Both the position numbers and the translations under genes were made by a program. A stretch of 64,000 nucleotides of DNA, from the NCBI RefSeq assembly GCF_014905175.1, contig NC_057792.1, forward strand, positions 7,502,001-7,566,000. The letters are read 5' to 3'. The notes under the pieces are model-generated. The model worked only from the letters and a program-made list of their open reading frames with translations. It was not told the origin of the DNA and ran no database searches. Below are positions 53,297-63,586 of this stretch, in pieces. Source of the stretch: Aphidius gifuensis (Eukaryota > Arthropoda > Insecta > Hymenoptera > Braconidae). The stretch's first letter is position 1. Every line of letters begins with the position of its first letter.

Positions 53297-56155
53297 TCAC
53301 GAATTTTTTTCCTGGCTTTTTCTTGGTTGAATTTCCAGGTAAAACCCTCCTTTAGCGGTCATTGCTAAAATACTCTTGCTGAGTTCAAGTGGCACATTCA
53401 TTTTTTTACCTGGTTTGAGTTGACATTTAGAAACAAGATGCACTAATAGTACTTTAGTCTCTAATAATGCAAATCGATTTCCAATACACATTCTTGGACC
53501 TAAATAAAAAAAATTATTATAAATATATGCATTTATAAATTCTATTCTGAAAATTGAAACAATTGATAAGTAATTTTTTCAACATAATAAATGAATGTAA
53601 ATATATATACCTAAACCAAACGGCATGTATGCTGGAGAATTCAGAGTGCCTTTTGGGTCTTCAATAAATCTATCTGGATAAAATTTTTCAGGTTCATCAA
53701 AATATACTGGATCTCTTTGAATGGCAAAGACTGGAAACCATAGAAAATCACCAGGTTCAAGACGGTGTGGTTTTGCTCCTGGCAATGTTGGAGGTAATTC
53801 AAAACTTTTCGAACAAACTCTGTCAAGAAATCCAGCAATCGGATAGTATCTAAGTGTTTCGTTAATGACTGCATCAAGATATGCAAGTCTATTTACAGCT
53901 TCATATGTTACATCCCCATTTGTTCTTTCAAACATTTCATCAATTTCGGTTTGAAGCTTTGTTTGAATCTCAGGATTAGCAGCGACTTCGTGAACAACGA
54001 ATGACATGAGGCTTGATGTCGTATCAAAGCCCTGAATTTGTACAAAAGAAAGTATACATATTTAATATATAATAAAAAATTTATTTATAGGTATATATTT
54101 AATGGCTTTTATGGCTTTTATTAAACAAAGAATTAATAGTTGTTTGGACAAATTATGTTTGAGCAATATACTGATATTTGATTCTACCTGGACTTGAACT
54201 GGGTTATTTGTGTGACATCCTGAAATATTACCACTCGGCCACGGCGGCTATAGCGAAATTAATGATTAAGTTTCTGATTTGAATGAAGTCAACCAAAGAC
54301 CAGCTCTTGGCCTTCCGAGAGTTAGCCAAAGCTTGGCCAGTGATGGCAACCATGCGTTGGCCATTTAAGGATCACTAAGGATTGGCCAATGAATGGCAAC
54401 TCAGCAACAGTCATTGAATACCTGCCAGAACTTGGCTGATGATTGGCACCCAGAATAAAAATTTTAAGGACTGAAAAAGTCTTGGGGTCTAAAAAAGCAT
54501 GGAAAAAGTATTGAGAATAGGGAAAAAGGCCTGATATTCGGGTCACGGTATTTTTTATTGTCAAGGTATTTGAATTTTGTCTGGAAAAACAAAAAAGTGT
54601 TTAGATTAAAGACTTTATTGTCTGGATACGTATCGTTGTCTGGATACGTACGTTGTGAACACTGAAAATTATACCGGATAAATCTTGAAATTCCGAGCTT
54701 TTCGAAGTAATTTCCAAAAGTCTTATTTTTCAATACTTTTTCAGGACAGTCCTGAAAAATAGTGATTTTAGCAATCATCACTATTTCATTCGTCTTATTT
54801 CGAAACTTGAAACTAAATCAGTCAAGGCTTGGGCAATCATTGGCAAACAAGAAATGGCCATTTATAAGTTCTGCTATAGCTTTATAAAGCTTGGATAATA
54901 ACTGGCAACCAAGCAAGGGCCATCCATGTCTCAGCCATGATTTGGCCAATTTATATGGTTGCCAATCATTGGCCATCTAAGAATCAGCCAGGTTTGGCCT
55001 ATGCATTGTTACATATCATTAGGCAGCCAAGACTTGGCCATGGATTAAAACCATGCATCGTCGGCAGTACAATAATAGGCCAGTCATTTACCAAGTATTT
55101 ACCACGAATGACCCATGCCTGGCTACCAATCATTAAGTGTCATTAATGATATTATAATATTATATTATAACATTAGAAATGAAAAGCCGTTCATACCATT
55201 TGTGTAATATACAGAATTCATTCAAATTTTATTTAAATTGTTAACAAACCCCAAAAAAGAAGATGAAAGCTTGTGATGTCATATCTCCTATCGAAAGAGT
55301 TGGTCCAGTCTTATTGGCTCTTGTCTCCATCATCAATTGAATCATGTCTGGTCTTGTGATTCCTTTTTCATCTCTTGTACGTACTGTATCTTCTACAATT
55401 TTTTTGAAAAATCCATCTGCTCTACTATCAATTATTCTTATGTTGAATAATCTTGAGAAATTTGGAAAACTCCGAACAAAGAAAAATTTTACGGACATTA
55501 ATCCTTCAAAGTTTGTAGCCTTTCTACCAAGTACATAAAAATCATTAGTTTTATCTTTCATTGAATTTATTGATATTCCAAATGCACAAGTTGCTATAAC
55601 ATCATTTGTATAACGACAAAATGCATCTTTCGAAAATATTTCAAGTGGTTTTTCTTTTGAATCTTTCACAAGGTAGTCAACAAAATTTTCAGCACAATTT
55701 GACATTAATTTAAACATTCCTTTCATTTTACTTGATGTAAAGGCAGGAGTAAGAAGATTTCTTATTTCTCGCCACCTATCATCGTGTAATGAAAAAAGAT
55801 TGTTACCAAAAAGTGGCTCTACTTCGGGATTAACAAAAGAACGATGATTAACAAAATGATCAAAATTTTTTATAGCAATTGATTTAATTAGTTCTGGATC
55901 ACGTATAACTACAGTTGGACTACCAAAGTCATAAAAACCAACGTATTTAGCATCTTTATTTAGATTATACACATTTTGCATGTAATGAAACATTGAAATT
56001 CTTCGAAACAATAATGCGCCCACATTTCCCAACAGTGGCCATGGTTTAATATGTGGAATTCCATGTTTTTCAAAAAACTTCACTTTGCCAGATTGATAAT
56101 AAATATACACAGTTATAAAAACTAAAATACTCCAAAGAACCGTCCAAATATCCAT
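53297..56155 (-). CDS. CYP9-like: CYP9-like cytochrome P450, copy 9 (diverged boundary gene, large intron 1)
   Basis: Complete P450 of 509 aa. Exons are 55250-56155, 53611-54031 and 53297-53499. The start is the ATG at 56153-56155 (MDIWTVLWSILVF); an in-frame ATG farther upstream would add an unlikely leader before the anchor. Residues 1 to about 90 differ from the array copies (YYQSGKVKFFEKHGIPH, NVGALLFRRISMFHYMQ), while 55201-55906 appears identical to them, so the 3' part of exon 1 was converted or exchanged. Exon 2 resembles copy 1 (HEVAANPEIQTK, DFLWFP, EPEKF) with private changes (LQTE, MFER). Exon 3 has private changes too (LVSK, MNVPLELSKSI). All P450 motifs are kept. Intron 1 is 1218 bp (54032-55249) against about 140 bp elsewhere because of repeat insertions. 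Probably the older paralog at the array edge. Confidence 0.9.
54180..54252 (-). mobile_element. tRNA-derived SINE head in intron 1 of copy 9
   Basis: On the minus strand the sequence begins GCCGCCGTGGCCGAGTGGTA, with a good box A (TGGCCGAGTGG, 54231-54241) and, about 32 bp on, a box B (GTTCAAGTCC, 54190-54199). This is the promoter of a Ser/Leu-type tRNA, but the D-to-T region is not a foldable tRNA and the 3' part runs into AT-rich sequence. A SINE or tRNA-like retroelement remnant on the same strand as the gene is the best reading. Confidence 0.6.
54290..55145. repeat. Degenerate TTGGCCA/ATTGGCAACC repeat in intron 1 of copy 9
   Basis: Two blocks (about 54290-54452 and 54825-55145) are made of loosely repeated units such as CTTGGCCATGG, GATTGGCAACC and AGCCAAGACTTGGCC, spaced about 20-35 bp. 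Between them lies ~370 bp without the motif that includes a direct duplication of TGTCTGGATACGTA (about 54619-54652) and the palindrome CAGGACAGTCCTG. It looks like a decayed minisatellite-bearing transposon. The array copies lack it. Confidence 0.5.
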
Positions 56156-56305
56156 TATTACAAAAATACTATCGAGGCGAATATTAAAATTCAGCTTAGA
56201 CATATACAAGCCTAAAATTCACTAAACATTTCAGTCTAAGGCGAAAAATGAAATATACGCATATATTCAGTTGTCTGTTCGACTGTTTGTTATTGTATGA
56301 CAGGA

Positions 56306-56387
56306 CAAATGTTTGATAAAAAAAATTTATCTCATGGTCATAATGATCAAGTGAGTTATGACCTTTGCTGACAATGATGCGTAGAAT
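56306..56387 (-). promoter_or_regulatory. 82 bp block conserved upstream of copy 9
   Basis: Identical over 82 bp to the block at 2167-2248 and its counterparts in the array. Neighbouring sequence on both sides has clear substitutions and indels, so this stretch is either constrained regulatory DNA or a short conversion tract. It lies about 150-230 bp upstream of the copy 9 start codon and includes TGACCTTTGCTGAC. Confidence 0.45.
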
Positions 56388-57321
56388 CAATATTTTAAAA
56401 AAATGAGACGTAAAAATAATTTTTTTTCATCGTTTATATCTACATAAAAACAAAGTATAAATAATATACATTAATAAGAAACAAAATAAACAGTTGTTCA
56501 AGCATTATCGAGACACCGAGAAAAGTAATTGGTATATTTCTAAATCTAAACTTATAAATATAAATAAATATTTATATGTCCGACTAGAATTTTTTGAAGG
56601 GGTCTTATTGAGACCAAATTGGGGTGCTCTCTAATTGAGATTAGGTATACGAATAACTCTATCCAATGGTGACCCAACTCATAAGTGTATATGATAACGC
56701 ATGGCCTTCATTGGTTACCGAATCAGGGTAAAGATTGGTATACCAAAGATTAAGTATACTTTACAGACTGTTAAGTCTTAACTATTCTTCCAAATGTTAT
56801 TATTACTTATTTTTTTCATGTAGTTTTTTACTATCAGTAACTAGTTTGATACTATCAGTATTAAATGTCATTAAAGTGTGTGTGCGAGTATGAGATAATA
56901 ATAATAATAATAATATCCACATTATCTACAGATAAACAAATTAATAAAAAATAATAATTATTTATATTTAATATTATTGGTATTAGTATTGATATAAATA
57001 TTATTAATAATAATAATTAAAAAAATACTCCCAAACCGCATACCCTGCACAATTTCTAGAGATATTTTTGCATTTTTTTTTTTAAATGCCATCCAACGAA
57101 AACTTGGTTGAAGCCCAATGCAGTTGCCCAAGTTTTGTCTATACCCAATGAAAACCGGATGGGGTCTCAATGCCGTGTTGGAAGCATTTCTAGTTGGGTG
57201 TTATTCTTTATAAAAAAAGGTTCGATGAATAAATATTAATTATACTTGAAAAATACACTTCTTGTATGCGTAAACTTGACTTCGTATATACAATAAATAA
57301 AACATTAAATTATTTTTGTTT

Positions 57322-57385
57322 GCAGCTTGTCAAATTGGTAGTTGGGTAATTTAGAAAGTTGCAGGTTCGAGTCCCCGATGGATCA
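57322..57385 (+). repeat. tRNA-like SINE relic upstream of copy 9
   Basis: Same element as at 2964-3030 but closer to a tRNA: AATTGGTAGTTGGG for the box A/D-arm part and GCAGGTTCGAGTCCCCGATG for the T-arm. Its occurrence here shows that the element was in the P450 upstream region before the array amplified. It shows no closed acceptor stem. Confidence 0.45.
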
Positions 57386-57665
57386 TCTTATAAAAATGAA
57401 GATTTTTTTTGTCTTTGCATTTCTTTTTTGCTTGAAAAAAAAATTTAACTTTAACCATTTTTTTGGCTTTTAATCATATCATTATATAACATTATTATTA
57501 TTTTTTTTTTTATGTTGAATCTCTATTGAGTCAATAAAAATTGTGTTTAATATCTATTAAGTTGTTTTGATTCATAGATATGCAACTTAAATTGTGTAAA
57601 CATTGATTTATTATCTTTTGAAGGACGCGTTATATATTGTTGTAATTGATTATAAATATTATCAC

Positions 57666-60120
57666 TATAAACTATATGTATAATAGAATTTTAAGCAAAT
57701 AATATTGTCTTATATACAACTGATTGTCGAGCTCGATTTTTTTTCTTCAATTGATAATTCAGTTTTTTGAATGATGTTTTTATTTTTTATTATCAATTCT
57801 TTTTTAATATTCGTTCGAATTGACATTGATATACCAGAGGTCATAAATGACTCGATGATCACTTTGATCACGAAATATTTGTTAATTAGCAGATAATATT
57901 TAAATACTCATATAATATATTCCGTTAATAATATTTACACTGACAATCGTATATGAGTATTAATTAATTTTAGTTTGAGCGTCAGATTGAAACGTTCAGT
58001 TTATGTAAGACCTATTTGACAAGAAGATCGAGACGAAAGAAGTATCACATTAAAAAAAGTTTTTCACCAAGATATTTCCAATATAGAAAACCCGTTTGTT
58101 TCCAAGATTTCTTCAAAATTATTTTAGAATGAGTATTTTATATTGATATTCGTACAAGCTCAAGAAACAAATGTGAAATAGAAAAAAAAATTATCCTCAG
58201 TAAAAATTAAATGATAAATTTTTAAATCAATATCTTTGTACGTTAAATTAACATTTGTCCAAAATGTTGAACTTTGATTTTTTTCCCGTAAATTTCCCCG
58301 TATGAGTGCCAATAACGATTTCGTTTTTTTAAATATGTAATAAAAAATGTTAATCCAACTTTTCTTGTTCGTTATTTACTTTCAAAATGAACTTAAGGAA
58401 AAATTAAGTTGTTTATGTTAATACACGGACTTGGGTCAATAACTTAGATGAAAAACTTAACTAATGAACACCCCCCTTGAATTTTAATAAAAAAGAAACA
58501 TTTAAAAATGTTTTTTCCTTCAAGGTCAATACAATTGTGCAACACCGTTTGCAATAAAAATATTTGAATAATCATCCATTTTATTAATATGTCGATAATA
58601 CAGATTATCTCAAATTTGATTTGACATAACCAACGCAAGATGGCCTTCGTAACGTGTGTTTTTGCCAGTAAAAATATTTTTTATATTTATGATAATAATA
58701 ATTAATTTTTCTGATCAATTATCTAATTTAATTGTTTATTAATTTATTATCCAAATTGACTGGATCAGGGCAATTGAACTGTACAAAAATTTAAACCAGT
58801 AATTAATTATTTGTTGATCAGAAAATTGTTTATGAATATTTCTTTTTGTTTAATTTTTAATTTTTATAATTCAACAATTATTGACTTTGACAATTTCTGC
58901 ATTCTCATTTATCCTAATGCCAACTGATGCCAACTTGATACTTTTCCTAGAATTTGTTGTTGAAAAAAAATTTTCCTTGTGTACACGAGTTGCCCAGCGA
59001 ATTTTCTGGAAATATCTTTTCACTTTTATTATTTTTTATACATCCAATTTTACACATTTCTTTCATTCAAATTAAATTTTGAGTAAACATGATGATGATA
59101 TTATACAATAAATAATAAAAATAAACTAAAATTAATTTACAGCAATAAATAATTTCTTGTCCCTGAATTATTTATAAATATTTTTTTTTCATTCTTCCAT
59201 TTTCTGAAAATTGCTGAGGCTACCTTCAGAATGCTCCAAAAATGTCTAAACTGACTAAAAAAAATAATTTTTAAAAAATAAATTGAAGGCTGTATAATTA
59301 ATTCCATTTTCTGCTATACCATTTTCAGCATAAAAAATAAAATAATAATAACAATTTAGGATGGACATACAAATCATTAAATGTTGAAATGAGGCCACGT
59401 GTTGAGTAAAAAAAAAAAAAAAAAAAAATCGATATCCAACAAACAATTTTCTTGGCAAGAATATTTATGTAAAAAAAAAAAAATTAATAAATTCAATGAT
59501 TACATGAAATATTTCAATGCAAATTTTTTTTTTTTTTTTTTCGATGATTAATTATAAATTAATAATATATTTAGTGACGCCATGATAGACTCATAAAATA
59601 ATGCTAGAAATTTCTTAGAAAAAATAAAAAAAATATATTCGGAAACACCGGTTAATAGACTATGATAGGTTGAGAACACGTCGACTATTCTAGAAAAGAA
59701 AGAAAAAAAAAAAAAAAATGAATTAATAATTTTTTGACAAAATTATCATTTATGTATCATAAAAATAAATCTAATAATTTTTTACTGCATCATGACGCAT
59801 TGTATGCAGCAGTTAGAATTACTCCACAAGGTTTTTTTCCAAATCAAGATATTTTCTTTTTTTTTTTTTTTCAATAAAAAAAAAAAAAACGTGGTCGTAT
59901 AGAAAAAAAAAAAATAATAATAATCATGGTAAAGAAGGCAAGCTTGGTTGTTTGGTTCATTGATTTTGGCGGATTTTCCGGGGGTTTATGGTTAAAATTT
60001 ATGAAGCTAGACACTGAATTGACTCGAGTGGTGGGAATAAGTTTGGTTGCTAATGGAGAGACATAGCCAATCACAGTTGAGACAGCTGCTTGCTATTGGT
60101 GGATCTAGCGGAAATTAGCG
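57666..60120. other. AT-rich intergenic region, no gene seen
   Basis: Long poly-A and poly-T runs (for example 59409-59428, 59525-59541, 59858-59890) and no reading frame with family resemblance or splice-consistent coding pattern. Short open frames here look like chance. CCAAT-type motifs appear from about 60066 and belong to the Hsc70 promoter. Confidence 0.5.
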
Positions 60121-60177
60121 GAAATGAGATAGAAGAAATACGCTGATTGGCTTGGACAGGTTAAAGGAGAATCAAGT

Positions 60178-60209
60178 TTCCGGAAGATTCCAGAAGCGTC
60201 TTTCTCGAA
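60178..60209 (+). promoter_or_regulatory. Heat-shock element array
   Basis: Alternating pentamers TTC-GAA-TTC-GAA at 60178-60195 with exact 2 bp spacing, followed by TTCTCGAA at 60202-60209. This is a high-quality binding site for heat-shock factor trimers, 5-40 bp upstream of the TATA-like box. CCAAT motifs on either strand lie at about 60067, 60094 and 60146. Confidence 0.85.
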
Positions 60210-60212
60210 GGT

Positions 60213-60247
60213 CATAAATACGAGGCGCAGCCGAAATTTGGTCATTG
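60213..60247 (+). promoter_or_regulatory. Hsc70 TATA-like box and initiator
   Basis: CATAAATA at 60213-60220 and an initiator-like TCATTG at 60242-60247 about 30 bp downstream. Transcription probably starts near 60243. Confidence 0.6.
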
Positions 60248-60345
60248 TCAGATACGTTGCGAAGCGAAGTACAAGTCTTAAATTTTAACCAAATATTAAC
60301 CTCGTGTTAAATTAACTTTTTTTAATTCAATCATACTTAGACAAG
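60243..60345 (+). other. Hsc70-4: Hsc70 non-coding first exon (5'UTR)
   Basis: Predicted leader exon from the initiator to the donor AAG|GTGAGT at 60345/60346. Intron 1 is 60346-60566 (221 bp, poly-T rich, acceptor TTTAG), and exon 2 begins 13 bases before the ATG at 60580. The 5' end is inferred from promoter spacing. Confidence 0.55.
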
Positions 60346-60579
60346 GTGAGTTTTACAATAAATTGTGCATCCGAAATTTAATTAAATTTTCAATTAAATA
60401 TTTTTTTTTTTTTGTCAATTAATATTTGATTCTTTTTTTTTTTTTTTTAAATCGTATTTCAATTATTTTTTTTTTTTAATTTTGACCCGTTTTTTTTTTT
60501 GAGAATTTAAGTTTGTGGAAATTTAATATTAATTAATTTTTTATTTTGTTAAATTTGTTAATTTAGGAAATTAATTACA

Positions 60580-62788
60580 ATGGCAACAAAAGCACCAGCA
60601 ATTGGAATTGATTTAGGCACAACCTATTCATGTGTTGGAGTTTTCCAACATGGAAAAGTTGAAATCATCGCCAATGATCAAGGAAACAGAACTACACCAA
60701 GTTATGTTGCATTCACCGACACTGAACGTCTCATCGGTGATGCTGCCAAAAACCAGGTCGCCATGAATCCAAACAACACCATTTTCGGTAAGCCGACATT
60801 TTTTTTTTCCTCCATTATTACTCAGCGTCTATTTAAATGCACGCCATTTTTGGTTATCAGTGATGAGGTCATGTAATTTCATGACTCGTGGAAAACAAAT
60901 TTTCTATTCAATTTAAAATTCTCATGATGAATTTATTATTTTATTTATTTAAATTAAATTAACGATTATTTAAATGCTCCTTTTTTATTGGCAATATTTA
61001 AACATTTGAAAAACTAATTTGTTTTTGTTTGTTTTAATTAAAGATGCCAAACGTTTGATTGGTCGTCGTTTTGATGATGCAACTGTCCAAGCTGATATGA
61101 AGCATTGGCCATTTGAAGTTATCAGTGATGGTGGTAAACCAAAAATCCAAGTCAACTACAAGGGCGAGAACAAGAACTTCTTCCCAGAAGAAGTCAGTTC
61201 AATGGTCCTTGTTAAAATGAAGGAAACTGCCGAAGCATACCTTGGACAAACAGTAAGCAATGCTGTTATCACAGTTCCAGCTTATTTCAATGACTCCCAA
61301 CGTCAAGCAACCAAGGATGCTGGTACAATCTCCGGATTGAATGTACTCCGTATCATCAATGAACCCACCGCAGCTGCAATTGCTTATGGCCTTGACAAAA
61401 AAGCAGTCGGTGAACGTAACGTTCTGATTTTCGATTTGGGTGGTGGTACCTTTGATGTTTCAATCTTAACAATTGAAGATGGTATCTTTGAAGTTAAATC
61501 AACTGCTGGTGATACTCATTTGGGTGGTGAAGATTTTGACAACAGAATGGTCAATCATTTTGTTCAAGAATTTAAACGTAAATACAAAAAAGAACTTACT
61601 GCCAACAAGAGAGCACTCAGAAGATTGAGAACAGCATGTGAACGTGCAAAGAGAACTTTGTCATCATCAACACAGGCCAATATTGAAATTGATTCACTCT
61701 ATGAGGGTATTGATTTCTATACATCAATTACACGTGCACGTTTTGAAGAACTTTGTGCTGATCTTTTCAGAGGTACACTTGAACCTGTTGAAAAATCACT
61801 TCGTGATGCTAAAATGGACAAAGCTATCATTCATGATATTGTTCTTGTTGGTGGATCAACCAGAATTCCAAAAATTCAAAAACTTCTTCAAGATTTCTTC
61901 AATGGTAAAGAACTCAACAAATCCATCAATCCTGATGAAGCTGTTGCCTATGGTGCTGCTGTTCAAGCTGCTATTCTTCATGGTGATAAATCAGAAGCTG
62001 TACAAGATCTTCTTCTTCTTGATGTTACACCATTGTCATTGGGAATTGAAACAGCTGGTGGTGTTATGACTGCTCTTATTAAGAGAAACACAACCATTCC
62101 AACAAAACAAACTCAAACATTCACAACATATGCTGAAAATCAACCAGGTGTATTGATTCAAGTTTATGAAGGTGAACGTGCCATGACAAAAGACAACAAT
62201 CTTCTTGGCAAATTTGAACTTTCTGGAATTCCACCAGCACCACGTGGTGTACCACAAATTGAGGTTACATTTGATATTGATGCTAATGGTATTCTTAATG
62301 TATCAGCCATTGATAAATCAACTGGTAAAGAAAATAAAATCACCATTACCAATGACAAAGGTCGTCTTAGCAAAGAAGATATTGAACGTATGGTCAATGA
62401 AGCTGAAAAATACAAAAATGAAGATGAAAAACAAAAAGATACTATTTCATCTAAAAATGGTCTTGAATCATATTGCTTCAGCATGAAGAGCACAGTTGAA
62501 GATGAAAAATTAAAAGACAAAATCAGCTCAAGTGATAAACAAGTTGTTCTTGATAAATGCAATGAAATCATCAAATGGCTTGACCAAAATCAACTTGCTG
62601 ACAAAGAAGAATATGAACACAAGCAAAAAGAACTTGAATCAATTTGCAATCCAATTGTCACCAAGTTGTACCAAGGTAGTGGTGGTATGCCAGGAGGTAT
62701 GCCAGGTGGTATGCCAGGTGCTGGTGGTGCTGCTCCAGGTGGTGCTCCAACATCAGGTGCCGGACCAACCATTGAAGAGGTCGATTAA
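60580..62788 (+). CDS. Hsc70-4: Cytosolic heat shock cognate 70 kDa protein (Hsc70-4 type)
   Basis: ATP-dependent Hsp70 chaperone of cytosol and nucleus, folding and remodelling clients with J-proteins and nucleotide exchange factors. CDS is 60580-60787 joined to 61044-62788 (650 aa). The intron (256 bp) splits the Asp codon after NPNNTIF, with donor GTAAGC and acceptor AAAG. Hsp70 signatures: GIDLGTTYS near residues 8-16, VLIFDLGGGTFDVS at 196-209, IVLVGGSTRIPK near 335-346. The substrate-binding domain and lid follow, then a GGMP-repeat tail and the terminal EEVD that marks the cytosolic form and binds TPR co-chaperones. The length is standard. The start is fixed by family alignment and by ACAATGG. 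Introns suggest the cognate type, yet the promoter holds a strong heat-shock element, so expression may be both constitutive and heat-boosted. Confidence 0.97.
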
Positions 62789-62958
62789 ATAATTTCTCTT
62801 TTAAATTTTAAAAAAAAAAAAAACATCAACTTTTTTTTCATTCTACAATCAACAATTCCATCGTTGCATCATTTTTTTTTCTTATTTTTTTTTATTTTTT
62901 TTTCTTATTTTTATGCTCTGTGATGTTATAGTCTTAGCGAAAATCATTCGATTTGATA

Positions 62959-62964
62959 AATAAA
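62959..62964 (+). terminator. Hsc70 polyadenylation signal
   Basis: AATAAA at 62959-62964, about 170 bp after the stop codon, following a T-rich 3'UTR. No competing canonical signal lies between the stop and this site. Confidence 0.6.
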
Positions 62965-63586
62965 TAACAAGCGTCAAAATTGAATTTATTGTTTTTTAAA
63001 TTTATTACCTTATTATCCTTTATTATTTAATTTATAAATTATTTTGGCTTTCAGGTATCATTTTAAAATTAAGGTTAGAAGTAGAAATTTTAATTTACAG
63101 TCAAGTTTTTGTTTTCAAATATTTTCATTATTCGTTGCAATTAATTATTTTTTAGTACAAAATTCCAACAATACTAATCAATTAATGGAATGAAAATAAA
63201 TTTTCTTTGTGATCCTTTAAAAGAATCTAATATAATAAAAAAAAAAAACCTTTAAAAGAATAAAAATTTTTAAATTGATTTAGAAATAAAAATAAACTAC
63301 AACTTAACAACAGACAAATAAATTAAAATATTAAACAATAAACTTTCAACACAACAATATTTAAATAATTTGATATTTATTTCTTTCAATTTACTCCAGT
63401 ACTTGAAATACATGTATTAATTTTATTGCTGTTACATACGATCCAATGACATGCAGTTTAGATAATTTATCAAAAAAGAACCCAAAAACGAAATTAATTT
63501 TTAAATCAAATAATTATTTTGTCAACAATCAGTTAACCCTTAAAGAATATAATTGATTAACATGATTTAATTTTATTAGTTTTATT
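62965..63586. other. Convergent intergenic region, no gene seen
   Basis: AT-rich sequence between the 3' ends of the Hsc70 and RNF10-like genes. Minus-strand AATAAA signals that could serve the RNF10-like gene are at about 63581-63586, 63422-63427 and 63375-63380. Confidence 0.4.

Larger units (their letters stand above)
56156..57665. other. Ancestral upstream flank of copy 9
   Basis: 56156-56540 matches the array upstream region (2014-2400) with divergence. 57295-57665 matches about 2930-3575, including the SINE relic and TTATCTTTTGAAGGACGC. The part between, about 56584-57192, is absent from the array at this place and has weakly similar inverted ends (CTAGAATTTTTT and, on the other strand, CTAGAAATGCTT, with GAGACC further in), so it may be a separate ~600 bp insertion. 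It includes an (AAT)n run near 56897-56915. No gene is seen. Confidence 0.5.

Noticed and set aside
54937..55146. A 69-codon plus-strand frame in the TTGGCCA repeat
   Set aside because: Low-complexity translation of the repeat, antisense within an intron, with no recognisable domain.
55241..56209. A longer N-terminus for copy 9 from an upstream in-frame ATG at 56209
   Set aside because: The added residues precede the membrane anchor and are absent from every other copy; the ATG at 56155 matches the family.
57322..57385. A functional tRNA gene
   Set aside because: The T-arm is good but acceptor and anticodon arms do not pair, so only a tRNA-like relic is called.
58444..59075. Short open frames of about 64 codons between the P450s and Hsc70
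   Set aside because: AT-rich chance frames without family resemblance, promoter or splice signals.
62036..62772. Open frames on the minus strand across the Hsc70 gene
   Set aside because: They are shadows of a strongly conserved coding sequence on the other strand.
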